Assembly: GCA_004794785.1 (NCBI GenBank)
Contig: SJOL01009565.1
Coordinates: 357,383 to 421,382, forward strand
DNA length: 64,000 bases
Origin: Opisthorchis felineus
Lineage: Eukaryota > Platyhelminthes > Trematoda > Opisthorchiida > Opisthorchiidae
Direction of reading: 5' to 3'
Positions 23,291 through 37,084 of this stretch are shown piece by piece. Position 1 is the first letter of the stretch. Every line of letters begins with the position of its first letter. The notes under the pieces are model-generated. The model saw nothing but the letters and a program-made list of their open reading frames with translations, was not told the DNA's origin and made no database searches. The position numbers and the translations under genes were made by a program.

Positions 23291-24284
23291 TGGCACCCAT
23301 CTGAACCACCGTCAACGAGCAAAGTAGGCGTGTTTGTGGATTAGTGGCGGCTGCACAAACGAACCGTGATGCAACGCAACGGGATGACCGTCTCTATACG
23401 GATTACTCGGCCACCTCACCAGGTTTGACGCATTTAGCGAACTTTACCACCCCGCAAAAATGTCCTGGTGCTCCAATTGTGTATCAACACGACCCTATCC
23501 TTGCGTAAAAGGTGTGTGATTGCACCTTGGTGTCATTTTTGCGGCTTCTTCGGTACGGATCGCTGTAGTTCCCTTGCAAGGAGCTCTGAAAACCGAAATC
23601 GTCTCTTGGCCGGCGGCAGCTTGCCTTGTAGGTAGGTACGCGACCTTTGGCCACCGAATTACTTGTAGACCAGCTGCAGCACATGTAGTTGAGTGAACGC
23701 CCGCGGACCATAGCAGCTATCAGTGCAACAGCACATGATTCTTCCGACACGAGCTGTTAAATTTCAGCTGGTTGTTGCGGAAAGAGGGTTGAACATCGGT
23801 GTTGGAGAATATTTAACTACGAAGTCACATAGAAGAAACGGATTGGTAGTTGGCGGTACAAACCAGAATTCCTTTCTTCCAGTCAAGGATAGCAGGGAGC
23901 GGTTTTCGGTCGATCATTAAGGCACTGCATCTTATGGAAGTTCTTGATGGCAAGCAGGTTCATCAAAGCTTCCTTTTCTATCTGACTGTAATTACGCTCG
24001 GCTTGTGTTAGAGGTCACTCATGTGAGCCACGGCTTGCCGGCTGCCGTCGAGAATGTGTGCGAAACGTCCAAGCCAATGCCGTACTTTGAAGCATCCGAC
24101 ACTGCAGAAACTTCCAGCAACGGATCACAACCTTTGAAAAGCAAATTTGAGCATCCTCTCGGGTATAACATAATTTGGGGCACGTTGACCATGTACACCT
24201 GTGGCTTTTGCCAAGTAAATGGGATGAGTGGCGGGAAGAAAATGCAGTGCTTTAGGTGATCACGGAAAAGACTGAGGGTTTACA
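23291..24284. other. No gene recognised
   Basis: ORFs of 65-88 codons occur on both strands with no motif. The last 100 bp may belong to the CR1 copy that becomes recognisable after 24,285. Confidence 0.35.
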
Positions 24285-26140
24285 CGCCAGTAGATGTCGG
24301 CATGCGCCTGATGGGGCCATTGTTCTCCGAGTGTGGGTGGCGAATACGCCGGTGGGGCCAGCTTCAGTAAGGATGCTCACAGCGCCATTGTCCAAGAGGA
24401 TTCACGAAGCTGGCGCGATGTTCGCTCCAAAAAACTAGCGCTCAGTAAGGCTAACCAAAAGCTACGTAGAGGCATTTGGTTTTTCACTGAAATGAAACCC
24501 AAAAGGTTCTTTAAAAATTACTACAGGGAACTAAAAAAGGGCTTGCATGTCGTGCGATGCTGAACCAGGGTAAATAAAAATCCGCCAACGGGACAAACAA
24601 AACACAGGTGACGATAGTAAGCCTCGCCAAAAATGTATTATTCAAGTACGCAGTGTACCACTGGAGAAGCAGGTTAACCACCCTTTCCCTGAGGAAACAC
24701 CGAGTGAAAGCAGAAAGCACCACGCAGGCCTGTATTTTGCTCCACCCAACATATCTCTCCAAACCTCGGCAAGGCGGAACTGTGAGCAGCCATAGCCAAC
24801 CTGCTTTTTAAGGAGGATGTTCGTAGGACCTAAACGAGACAAACCTCTTGAGTATGTTGAGGCCATCTAATGAGCCTGAAGAAAACGTCATTCAGCTTGG
24901 CGGAACATTTCTACTCAATACTAGTCAGTCGCTTGAAGAAGATAGCCTTTTTCTGTATGAAGGAAAGTGATTGTTACCTCAAACTATAAATCTGTAAGGG
25001 GCTTATCACCTGAAGGCTACAAGCTTGTTAGCCTCAGCAGCATATTGTACAGGGTGACTGAACGCATTCTGAAGCCGGACACCGCAAATCACCTCACAAC
25101 CAATAACTCGATATCCCTGGCTTAATATGGATTTCTCCTGAAAATTTCTTGCGTGACGAATGTACCCGTATTTCTCAAAGGCTTTCAGTCGACGTTCACA
25201 CGATCCACTGCTCCACAAACCCGTCTTATGGGACTGAATGAGTAATTCTACGTCGTATAAAGTAGTCCTTTCAAGTAGACAGTTTGGTCTGAAAGCTTAA
25301 TCAACCTGCTGTTCGGCACTAGTCTTCATTGGATTTTCCCAAGACAACACTTTAAGTCCCATTATCTATCTTATCTACGTTAACGACCATCTGGATGCCT
25401 TCTCAAGCACATGTCTACTTTTTGCGGACGACCCTGAATCCTGAGGTTTCGACTTCAGCACCCTCCAGGTGGAGATCGGCAGCGCAAGGCATTAGCCACT
25501 GAACTGGTATCTTGTTCGGAATGGCGTAAAGGTGCGTCCATATGTCATTTGGAGGAAACTCAGCGGACGTCCTTTTCCTATAGGGTAAGAATAAATAAGG
25601 AGATATTTTGAAGCTAAATGACAGAAAGCGTTTACCACTCTCCGAAAACGTACATCTAGCTTCACGTTGAAAGTTCAGCTCAAGGGAAGTAATGGTTCCT
25701 CGGACGATTTGGTGCACCTTCCATGCCTGGAGATACCCGAAACTTTCCCCTTGACTATCGTCGCCTCTGAGGGCACGTAAGCCTCGAATGAACACGATTG
25801 GTTGGTGTGCTTTTCACTGCTGACCCTAATAATATATGACCGGGACATGGTAAGATTTTCGAGGTCGTATTATACAACGATTTTTCTCCTTTCATGAGGT
25901 TGGTTCGTGGGGTAACCGTCCTCTGGCAGTTGCGCATCCTGCAACTCGGACTTAGTGGAAATCGCTTTTATATACTTTTTGCGTGGGTCGTTGTGCTCAT
26001 ACGCTTGTCGCCCAGCGCAGCGAATTTAAAGAGCAGTGCTGTACCTATTTTCGCCTGCTCCTTTCAGGTGAACAGAGTCAATGAGCCACAAGAATGAGCC
26101 TAACCCAGATGCTTGAGCAGAAGCCTCAATCCTGTGTCCA
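24285..26140 (+). pseudogene. CR1-type LINE, old and heavily eroded (copy D)
   Basis: Peptide fragments follow the CR1 order of copy C across changing frames. VGPASVRML and KRIHEAGAMFAPK (near 24,355-24,435) correspond to the linker after the endonuclease, and VTIVSLAKNVLFKYA (near 24,608-24,650) to the segment before the RT. The RT region is shredded (a SLAEHFYSI-like stretch near 24,895 and WMPSQAHVYFLRTT near 25,395). At DNA level TTTTTGCGGACGACC (near 25,419) marks the FADD box and GGTGCGTCCATATGTCATTT (25,530-25,549) the KCVHMSFGG block shared with copies B and C. The 3' part ends near TCAATCCTGTGTCC, degenerate against the other tails, so the 8-bp repeat is lost. It is much older than copies B and C. 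Confidence 0.75.
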
Positions 26141-29100
26141 AAAGCGGAAATACATGAGAAAATCCAAAGAACTTCATGGACTGTGTGAAGAAGGAGAGAA
26201 TCTAAGGCTATATCCTTTGACACTACAGCTCATGCCAAAACTCACTGGGTCTAGAAACCGTTACCACACGCTCAGCCAACTAAGCGGCAACATTGAAGCC
26301 GTACTTCAGCACCATATCATATGATCCGTTGAAGTGTGCTAGATGTCTCTTGATGCTAGGATCAGTCGATATAGTTGAAACGGTCCGCAGTGCTCTTTTT
26401 TGATCGAAAGCCCCCGAGCCTATTCCGCTATTTCGGTTTACAGGTACTTCTTTACCAAACGAAGACCTTTGACTTCATTCAGTTCCGCAAACAACTCGTC
26501 CAAAAAGTCAAAGTTCAGTTGCGCTTATCCGGGGCGGCATTAAGACTGGCGATAAGTCCGCACAAGTGTGTGTTCTGTTAGCCTCCTTGCCTTCCGCAAT
26601 CCGCTCAGTCAGCGCTGAGTGGTTGGTAGGTTGAGGAACGCCAGGCCTCCGCTGTCGGATCAGTTTCCTTGTAACGATGACCAAGGGTGCGTGCTGTGCT
26701 CGGTCCTTAAAGTTGGGCCGCCACTGTGGAGGAGGAGCGACCCGGCGTTCGCTCTTGTGCATTGTTTAAGTCCGTTGGCGATTATGTATGCATAACCCTG
26801 CAAGAATTCTTGGGATAAAAGGTGCGGGGCGTAAGTCTGTGCAACTTTACCATCGGGTGTTGCGCGAGCGGGTGTCTGTGTTAATCGGCCTCTCCAAAAG
26901 ATCCAACTTATCGATCAGATCCAAATCCATATGATTGAGTTTGTAGCGTGATGTTAGAGGGCAATGAATTTTGTGGGACAATCAACCCTTCCGGTGAAGA
27001 CAGCTTCCCCCCTGAAGCTTTGCGGGACCAATGCGCGGTCGTCTTTACATGTGGGTCATCAGCTCGTTTTCGCGCTTGTTAACTAAGCAGCACGATACTG
27101 AACCAGCGAGGAAGCTGAAAACTAACTGAGCTGTTGTGGATATGCGGCTTCCGTAAAGTCAAATCAACCCTGATCCACTTAGCTGACCGCGTATTACACG
27201 TTTCCAGGTGGACTTGGCAGGTTCGGCCTCCGATGTCAGCATAACTTTTCTTTGTGACCACAGTGACAGATGCGTATTTATGACGCCTGAAACAGTATCA
27301 CAGCGAGCAATGGGGCGGATGGCATGCATGGCGCTACCCTTTGCATTGTCCAGGAGAACATTGCAAAGGCGCATGGCCAATCCCTTGCCGGCCCTCTCAC
27401 CATTCTCTTCGTGGAAAGACAATGTTAGCCCATTGGATGCAACGAGACTGATTAAAATGACTATAAACCACCAGCCCATATCTCGTTTGATACCTGGAGA
27501 AACAGTTTTAGCGGAAGAACCATTAAGGATGCACATAGTGTGTTACCACAATATAACGAGTCAAAATCATCTTAAAGTGCGTTCTATTTAAACTGTGCTT
27601 AATGACTCCGTTATGGAAGTTTGGACGCCTTGTGGAGGTGTTATTGGCTACCGGACTTTAGAACTGGCTAAGTGGATCATGTGTCCAATAACCAGAGTGC
27701 GTCCTAATGCCGGACCGACCATCGACTCGATTTTCCGCCAATCACGTGGACGCTAGACTTGCTAGCTGAGACGGGTTTTGGGGTGGATTTTGCCGGGCAC
27801 TAGTTCACCTACTATGGTTTATCAAAGCGAACTAAAGACACCCAATTTTGCTTCAAATACGTGCACCGAATGCTCCCAGAATTTTCAACAAAGCAGGTCT
27901 GAAATCTCCATGATGGGACGAAAAGCACCAAATTAGGATACCCGATCTCCCCAGATGCATTTTTCGGCAAAGTAAAACACACCTTCTTCTGGTCTTTAGC
28001 ACTTCCGCTCCACTTTTCAACGTTCGACACTACGCTCGGTCGGTTATGTTGGCTTGATTATGGACAGTTGAAAAGGAATGCGTGAAACTGCTCACGTTCC
28101 TCATTTTTAATCTGTATCTTTTTTCTCCAGTTCTGTCCCATCTGATGTTTACTCTCAGGTGGATCCCAAATTCAAGTACGCTAATCCTGCATCCAAAGAA
28201 GTGCTTAGAACCTCGGGTCCATCACTTTGTGTGCACTCCTTAGATCCCGTCTCCGAAATTTCATCGCCACTTTTAATGCAGCTACTGTGAAGCGAATCGG
28301 CCAACAGGCCACTTTGGTGCGCATGCCTGATACTTCACCAGTAGGTATTTATTGCGTTTAAGGGACTCGATTACAGGGTCCTAAGCGACGGTTGCGCCTA
28401 CAGCGCCTTCACTATCCAGAGGTCGCCACCAGTAAACCTCAGTCGATTACGCACCCACCAGAGCGGGCTTTGACTTTTGGTAACTGCTTTTGCACTTTTC
28501 GTTTACCAGCCTTCCTGAGAACCCACTCTTTCCGTCGTTACGCTAACTGACAACCTTCTACTGATGAGAAACCACGAAATCGGACATAGCAATCAGCACT
28601 CGGCGATGAAGCTCCATTATTGACTGTCAGTCTGCTTAGACCGCTGACGTTGGCTCGCTTTATGTTCTTGTCAAGTGCAAATTTCACACTAGCTTCCTGG
28701 TGGCAGCGGACAACCAAACTCCTCGCTTGGCCGCCGGAATTATTCATAGGCATGTACCGTTTCTGAGGACCCACAGAGTAAGCCCTATATTTCTGAGCCA
28801 TCACTGTTGCCCCTCGATCAGCGAGTTTTCGTTCCTTTGAATGCCCGGTATAGTTTGTCCAGAAAAGCTGCTGAAAGTCCGATTGGGCATAGTGTGCTTT
28901 CGGGTAGGGAGGCCTGAAGAAGTCAGAGGAGAACGATAGTTCAGCCAGAGAATGTCGGGAAACCTTTCACCTTTCAGGCAAAACGGTTTCGGCTGGTAAT
29001 GATGTCATCAAGGATGATCTCAGACACCTGATCTATGAGAACAACCGGCTTATTAGTGATTCAGCTGAATACGGCAGGCAAGAGACCAGTTGTCTTGTTC

Positions 29101-32100
29101 GTCGATCAAGTCGCCCAAATTAAGCAGCGGTCTGATAGGCCACGCCCTCCGCCAATTACTAAAGTAGTAATACGCGTTTCTGTCCTAAAGTCTTAGCTGG
29201 CCGTTTGACCAGACGAGCGACCACCAATGTTGTTCTTGAGGACACTGAATTATTTTGTTACCAATGAGCAGGTGAAGAGACTAGTTAGGAAATGTGAAAC
29301 CGTTCCCGCAACTTATCGTCAACCAATCATTTCAGTATAGTTCAAAAAAGCACATAAATCAACCGCTCTAACCGTGGCGTATTCATGCCGCTCCAGTTGT
29401 AACAGGAGCACTCGCTTCAAAAAGATGAGAATATCCGGCCTCATTGCTTGAAACGTAAGTCGTAAAGCGCCAAGCAGGATTTCGCTCAGATACAAAATAC
29501 ACTGTCTACACCTTTACATTCCGCGGAAGACACTGACAGTGCCACACCTAAAACCGACTAGCGATGGCCGTTTTTTCCGGCTTCAGAATAGCAACCTACT
29601 GCGTAGTTCTACGGGCTATTCTACTTACATTGGGCCAACACGGAACGCTTTGAAGTTTTGTTGTTATTCTCTGCGCTGTTTATTCCCACTTTATGGCCAA
29701 AATGGGATTAACGATAAGCTATCCAAACGTCTCCCCATGATTAGTGGGGTCGCCAGGGTACCGTCTTTCTGTACAATTTAGTCATTCTGTCAGCGCTCAG
29801 TGTAATGTCAGAGTCACCATTAATCTGTGTGTCGAAACCCCTTCCGGGAACGGCTGAGGGGCTTAGCTTACGTAAATGACACTGTTCTGTCAGTTTCGTC
29901 TATCATGCATCTGCACAGGCTACCACAAATAGAGTTTAAAAATAGCATGATATTTCCACACAATATCTCACTTTCGAAATCCCCCCATTCATACCTCCTT
30001 CAAATTTGAATAAAGAACTTAAGGTTTTGGTAGGTCTGATAATGTTGGAAGCTAGACCGCGCGGCGACGAATGAAATCAGTAGAAACGTCAGCAAGGTGT
30101 AAAGAATGTCCGCAAGCCTTTGTCACCCTCGCTCTCAGAAACGAACATCACCGAGGTTAAAGGGCAAAACGACCGTGACAAAAGTCCTACCCCATGGACG
30201 TGTAATTTTGCCCATCTATTGAATGACAAATGCTTTATATGACACATAGGTCCGACCTACGACTGACAATTAAAGCCGTTTTTTTACCCCAGTTTCTTGT
30301 TCTTGTTCCACCTCAACGTGACGAAGAGGCTTATGTGCTGCCATAATCACGCAGGCTACATTAGCTGGGACTTCGTTCCACAGGGTGCGACCATGGTACT
30401 TAGATCCAAGGGGGAGGCCGGATAAAATGCAGCTGGTAACCGTACTACGAATAATCGCATTACGTGGCGGTCTGGAGGCAGAACGGGACTGATGTCTGGG
30501 ACGGAAGCATTAAGATAGTAAGGCCTTCCCTTCAGAAAAATAGCACATCTCTAAAGTTGGAAGCAGCGATGCTGCCTTGTTCCCGAGAACGATGATTTAG
30601 AAAAGATCAGCCACAAAACCCGCTCATACTGATCACCCAGATATTGACCGTGACCGCCAGTGAATTATTCAGTACGTTCCAAATACGTACCAAAAACATG
30701 ATAACGCTCCCAAATCGTCTATACACACCGTCCCCACGAGCAAGGCCCGTCATCCGCAGTCACGCGGTTTCAACTATTTTGTCACTAGCCTAGGACAGGA
30801 CCTACTCAAGAAAATCCTATGAACCTCTGCCTTATGGGCTAGCAGGATGGACGCCTCAAATAAACTCCCTTCCTATATCCGGCCAACCAGGTGGTATCCT
30901 TTGCCTATGGAGCTTTTTGTGCAACGGGGCTCACTGACATTCAGCATCAAATGATCCGCCGCGATGAATCCAAATGCTAATCCCCTATCCATTATTTTTT
31001 GTCTAAACTAACGCCGAGCAAAACATACCAAAACCACCCCTTCCGAAACTCAAAAGGTCTGTTCAACTTGATGGCTTTTAACATCCTTGCTCTCTGCTGA
31101 ATAGAGCAAAAAGTTTTGCTTACTGGAAGATCGATTTCTGTTTAGGTAGATATGTATTCAGTTAAAATCAGCGCATGTGCATGATGTTAAGAACATCTGT
31201 ATCTGCTGTTGGCGGTCGCCTCAGCGGTTCTAAAGCCGGGTATGATATTTTTAGACCTGCCAGAACTGCTCCTATCAGAAGGACGAGCGGTTGACAATCG
31301 TGGTGGTTGCTTCAAACGTCAGAGCTAGAAGGCTCAGTGCAGAAGAAGCACAGTTGGGTGACGGATTTGGAGTTGTTACTTGGAGAACGACTTCTCTGGC
31401 TCTAGGACTAACACCCTCCTCTCCCAGCCATTGCGGAGTTTTGTTGCAGACGTGGGTATAGAGTTACTTGGAGGCCACCAACCGAAAAACTAGTCAAGGA
31501 CTCGGTTGAATCATGTGACCGTCAATCCACGACAGATAGCCTCAGTCACTGAATATCGTTCCTCCTGGGGTACGGAACTCGACCTCCATGATGTCTTTGT
31601 GCGGGGTCAGTTGTAGTTTCGCTGTTTCTTAGTATTGTGAGTGTCAAGGCGGAACAGTTCCTGTCCTCAAATTCGACGAGTTTCAGTAGCTCAACAATAT
31701 CGAGCATATTTGGCTAGAAGGCTACTAGAGAGCCTCGCTCATGACGAACTGGTTCGAAGATGAACAAAATAGTGGAAAATAGCTGCATTCTCAGTCATCA
31801 GGGCAGTCTATTCAACACCTCTTATTCAATCCAGTGGACATTGGATATCTTCGGATGAGTAGATTTTACTGCAGATGAAAAAATGCCAACTAGCAAGTGA
31901 GTCAACGCATGCATATCCATCAAACACTGAATAATCGCGGACCCGAAGAAAGGTAGATAAAGCTGGTGGACCGTAAGATAGAGAAGGACTGTGAGCAAGT
32001 AATAGCCACGCCCTATTTTAGCCTATTCACTAAACTGGCAAAGAAAGCATAGGCAGCAACGTAGCAATTTTGCGGAAAAGACGCAGAATCGCCGTCTTGT

Positions 32101-35100
32101 TGTAGTTGACTGGGGATTAATTTTGCTGTATCTTGTATCCCGCGAGTGTTCCTGAAATAATTTTGGCTGTTCCAAAAGTGACCCAATTTTGTATCGGACA
32201 TGGAATAGTGTAACCAGGTGAGAGTTTTAGAATCATAATAGTCGGAATCCACGGCTCAGACTCAGCAGATGAAATTCAATAATTTTACGACTACAATCGA
32301 ATGAGAAGCTCAATGGAGTCTAAATGGGCAGCATGTCGGCAGACAAGATGAATCCTGGCTCAGATCTAATTCCAGTTTCTCGCACGCAGAAGTTACGAGA
32401 GGCTCCGGGGTCCGAACATTGTGGTGGTCCATGGGCAAAAGTTGTACACGAAATATTTTATACCGGTCATTCCTCTCTGGTCGGGGTAACTACTATACGA
32501 AGGTACAAGTGCACCCTTTCGCGAAGATTTTGGCGCAGTAGTATGTATAGTCCTTATTGCTTAATGAAGCATATAAAAGTATAAGCCCAATAAACCCTCT
32601 TGGCGCTCAGTATAGGTTTTGGACCTAGTTGTTTTGGTTTTAAAACCTCACAAATTTGTCTCCGTTGAAAGTCACTCTTAGGTTGTAATACTCCCCGGCT
32701 TTAAAGTCATACAGGTATCTAAAATGTCCTCTTAGGTGAAGGCGCTCTCATACTTCCATCGAATATGTCAATAAATTCCAACTGCTCCTGTTTGGGGTGT
32801 AGCCGTCATGTAAACAACGGTCTACAGTGCACAGGCTCCCCCTGATTGTATCATGAAAACTGTAATGACCACCCCGCAGAAGAATAGGTTTTTTAAAATC
32901 TGACTCATCCGTTGTTCGCCTCTGTGTAGTTTTGAACTGCCCGCACCCAACCACACGTAAACTCTACCCAAACCAACCCTCAAGCAGACACCACAATCTA
33001 CATTATCCGTGCCAACAATAAATCTTTCCCCGGCACTTTTGCCGAGTTTTTGGCCCAGACGGACCTCAGTCAGTCGACTCAGCTGGCTCATTCTGAGTAG
33101 TTGTGCTTGGAACAATTTTTCCGTCCTGACTAGCCGGCAAGGAGTGTAGTGGGCCAGAAAAAAACTTGCAAAACTGTACCAAAACCTTTGCACTGCCCAG
33201 ACAGATATGTCGATTGGGGACGAAAGCACAAGTGTATGGGGTCTGTCATTTACGCTAGCAAACCTGAAACAGATAACAATGAACCTTATTTCTCTAGTTC
33301 AGACAATCCATTTTTACGTGAAACAGAAAATCCGTCTTCAGGGAAGATTTCTCTGCTATGCACCTGTTACCCGTCACAGTTCCCTCAGACAGAGGGCGCA
33401 ACCTTGTTTTCTAGTTCCACGGCTCTATTCCTACCGTTGGGATTTTGTGACCCATTCCCCAAGGGGTAATCGCCATTCCGGTAACCACAGATATCCCCAT
33501 CTCACCGCCACAATCATATCACTCCACTCTGACTTCCTTAACCACAGGACATCTTCAAACCCTAAACTAATTAAAAGGACTCGGACTTTCGCACACACAG
33601 CTCACATTTTTCCTCAACTACAGATATGTTCACCTCAATTCTGAAGGATGACTTCAGGTCCATTCTTCTTGGAGCTTAACAGCACAGCCGACCTTGCGCC
33701 TAGACTTACTGATGCTGAGAGCGTTCCCGCGTCTACTTCGACAGCTAAAACAGATACATCAGCCAAGAAGAGTAACCTACATTTTCTCAAACTTTGAAAC
33801 CACTTCGGGATCTTGCATTCCAGTGTCCGGAAAAACCACTGTAGCTCCAACCCAAACTATCGTCCATGGTTCTCAAGAAAGTGGTCCACAACTTTAGTCC
33901 AAGTAAATATCCAAAACTTCCGTCTGTGTCCGCCGAAACCGGTTCAATACCCCCACGTCGGCGCCCACTGGCCAACTTTCTCCACTCAACTGGCACAAAG
34001 AAGCCCATCCCAGAGTGTCGCTTTGCATGTTAGATGTCTTACAACGCGCACTTTCCAGGCGCCCATATTCTCATTTCCGCATTCATATCCGGCCATTTTC
34101 GCCCCACCATTTCCCATTGAAATTCCTCTTACTAGCTTAAACTTCCATAGCCTTTCGTCGTGCATATGCCTCTGTGAGAATAATCCCTCATCAGTTTCCA
34201 CAAACAAAAAATCTCACTTGTGCTTACTTGCATTAATTGCACTCAGGTAACGAAAGAAATCACCCGGCAAGGAAGAATTGTTCTTTGTTGGGCTTTTTAG
34301 TTGATACTGTCACCGAGCTTTGGATGTACCTGGATGTTGAAGACCACAAGATTGCATCCCAAGACTACAAACTAGTCCGAGTCGAATCCCTACCGAGACC
34401 GTTTTGGTGATGCATTCACTTATACGCACTGTGACATGATCCGATTTCTCCGGCGCACGTACCTGTACCGCCCGTAAATCGAAACCCTTTGGCTGTCCGT
34501 GAAATCGCGAATTAATAACTGGTTTTTAATTGGTCTTTCTAGCCGCCTTCTACTATCCTCTTTCGAGAGTGTTATATCCACTTCTAACTTACACACTTCC
34601 CATTCTTTAGTAACTTCGGTCTCCTCAACCATCAACTGGCTATCTATGACGGTTCCCAATTTCTGGTTTTTATTCCCTACTTCTATGTATCACATCCATC
34701 CCTGCCTGACATCACCGACGTTACAGATAAACAAGGTTCGGCTGCGGTCAAAGGCCATTAGTTCTAGACCAGAGTCCTACAACGATCATAGCGTGGTCGA
34801 TAAGGTCACAATCCGCTCCACGGTAGACCAAAGTGATTGCACTGGGTATCATGGAAGATTCTGTGTTATAAGAGATCTAGTCGTGAGCATAGCTTACGTA
34901 GGCTTGACCTTCATACAGATTAATATGTTGCTGTTAACAGCTCCATTAGCTCCTTGGGACAGTTGCAACTCTTCATCCTCGGGCAGAGATAGCGCAAAAC
35001 CACCACAAGGATCCTAGAGGCCCGCCACTTTTACATTTTCACCGTCTTTCCCAACCATTTTCATCACCGAAAGTATACTGCTCTACTCTGGGAGCTTCAT

Positions 35101-35222
35101 AATAAAAATGCACACTCCGAGTGCATTACACCCGAAATCAGTGCAACGTTGATTAGTTGTCTTACTTGGAACTCCGTAGTTAAAGCCTCTTAACTATCCA
35201 AAAGTAGAAAAAACAAAACCAG
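26141..35222. other. Nine kilobases without a recognised gene
   Basis: Many short ORFs occur on both strands. Notable are antisense-overlapping frames at 27,159-27,536 (minus, 125 codons) and 27,208-27,591 (plus, 127 codons), a minus frame at 32,822-33,229 (135 codons), and plus frames at 33,207-33,644, 33,813-34,250 and 34,499-35,017. None shows a domain, splice-site framing or a repeat partner I can identify. From about 33.3 to 35.7 kb the plus strand is poor in G and rich in C, T and A, which alone lengthens ORFs. I read the region as old transposon-derived or intronic DNA. Confidence 0.4.
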
Positions 35223-35400
35223 ACTACTCACAGGGTTGCTGGAAACTCTTCGACAGCAACCTTTTGAGTAGTATCCTTTATGCAAATATACTGCGATATC
35301 TCGAATATCTTACCAAATGAAACATGAGGCGGCCTTTGTGCAGCACATTCAACTGAAGAATATCATAAACGATAGATTCAGTTGTGTCTCCCGTGAAAAC
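35223..35400 (+). repeat. Hammerhead-family repeat, copy with a hairpin start
   Basis: The segment opens with a near-perfect hairpin: arms 35223-35241 and 35254-35272, 19 nt each with two mismatched positions, and a 12 nt loop GAAACTCTTCGA. The right arm (CAGCAACCTTTTGAGTAGT) equals the sequence that follows the ribozyme in the 51.4 kb and 55.98 kb copies. Downstream, GCGATATCTCGAATAT and TGAAGAATATCATAAACGA align with 55,714-55,800. The ribozyme core itself is absent here. The inverted arrangement resembles the mixed direct and inverted terminal repeats known from Penelope-like elements, but this is inference. Confidence 0.6.
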
Positions 35401-35842
35401 CAAATCCATTCGTAAATGAGTGTATTTGTCGAAAAACCAACTACTTATGAGAGTTCAACGCTCTCTAAGATTGCCATTCCGGTAATCACTCTCACAACGA
35501 AGTGCAAAACCCACGCCCCTCGCCAACGACCCGCGATGGAGACCCAACACCAGTGGCCTTCAGGGCATCCCATATTCTTTGTGAACATGTGTAAAAATGT
35601 TCACCCCACCCCTCGGCAGTTCTCATTCACTCCCCAAACAACCGACCCCCTTTGCATATGAGTCTTCCTGTTACATATTGTGGAAAACCTGGTGTCACTT
35701 AGTGACCCTAGTTATTTTCCTAGACCGTATGGTACACACCAGAAGATCCGCAAGGAAAGCACACTCATTATTGCACCTCCACACTCAGTACTCTTCTTCA
35801 CTAATTTTCTGATGTACTTCATTCCTCTTGGAGGTATGCGAC

Positions 35843-35848
<6 letters not shown>

Positions 35849-35889
<41 letters not shown>

Positions 35890-35911
35890 GCACAGATGTA
35901 TATATACATAT
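35849..35911. repeat. (TA)n microsatellite with TATG and CATA variants
   Basis: Fifteen uninterrupted TA units (35849-35878), then GTATATATATG, GATGTATATATACATATG. Confidence 0.95.
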
Positions 35912-37084
35912 GTAACTTTTATGGAAAAAATGTGCTAAAACGTGAAAAAATGCACCACCCTAATGACTGAGGGCCTTCCATTCACTACGGAGATCGATTC
36001 GCGTAAGATTTTTTTCTTTTCTTTACATTCCTCCAAAGCGTGGTTTGCGCCGCAATTACTCCCTCCTAAAAAGTTTCATCGCTTTTTGCTAATAAGGCGA
36101 CCACCGCTGAAAACAAGCAAAAGATGGTTTGCATCCTCTCTGGTTTTTGGAAGGCATTTGGTGTGAACTTCAAAGACAATTGCGGATTGCTAGAAACTTT
36201 AGGCACTACACGTTGCTTAGCCTCATTTATGCAAGTTCTTTAATCTAGAGTAATGGTATGTGTAGCATTGAGCACCACCACCGCCCTTAGGTGAGCTCTC
36301 CGAGGAATTTGTCATTAAACGTACACTATTTAATAGTTTAATTAACACACTCCGTCTCTTCACCACCGACGTGAAAATGTCCTGAGTGTCCCATAATGCC
36401 CAACCAGCAACTGTCGCCCGCTAGCGCAGGTCCCAGACCATTCATCTTCCATTCAGCTCTTACAAAACTGTATATATACCAGCCATTGCCAGCTACTATA
36501 AAGACTTGAAGTCCAGATTTCACCAAAACTTCCCTTTTGTTGATATAACTTCATTTATTGAAGAGGTTGTCAGAATGGTCAGTTACTTCCATCACTCGTT
36601 TCCCTCCATTATCCACGTTCTGTTCAATATTTATCCGCCCTCTTTTGGAACGTCTTGCTTCTTGAGCTGAGGAGTGCTGGGAATTCGATTAAGAATATGT
36701 AGTAAAAATCTAAAAAGCAGGTACTCTCACTCCGTAAATGTTAATGAGGATCTCTCCGTAAGTAGCGAATAAAAGACTAATGGAAGTTAAACCTAGGCAG
36801 TCTAAAAACGCTATGAGCATTCCTAGGCTCTGTGCATCATACGTATTGCTCTCTTTGAAAAGAAGCAAAACACTGGGGCCAAAGTGATCAATCCAAAATC
36901 CTCTGGACTCCATTTATTTTAGGGAGCCAAGCTGGCGGCATTCTTTTTGAACTAATAAAGTGGCTCCTTAAAGACCGGATCTCAAGCCAACTGAAATTAC
37001 CAAACCAAGGCAACAGAAAATGAAACTGGTTGACAAGATTATGTACTTCGAAACTTTGACAGTTTTCTCAAAATAATATCGTAG
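35912..37084. other. No gene recognised
   Basis: AT-rich sequence with short ORFs only (up to 74 codons). No repeat tail, tRNA-like box or convincing splice-framed exon is seen. Confidence 0.4.

Noticed and set aside
33207..35017. Series of 145-172 codon plus-strand frames as a gene
   Set aside because: Low G content on this strand removes stop codons. The peptides are low-information (P, S, L, H rich) and have no domain or exon boundaries.
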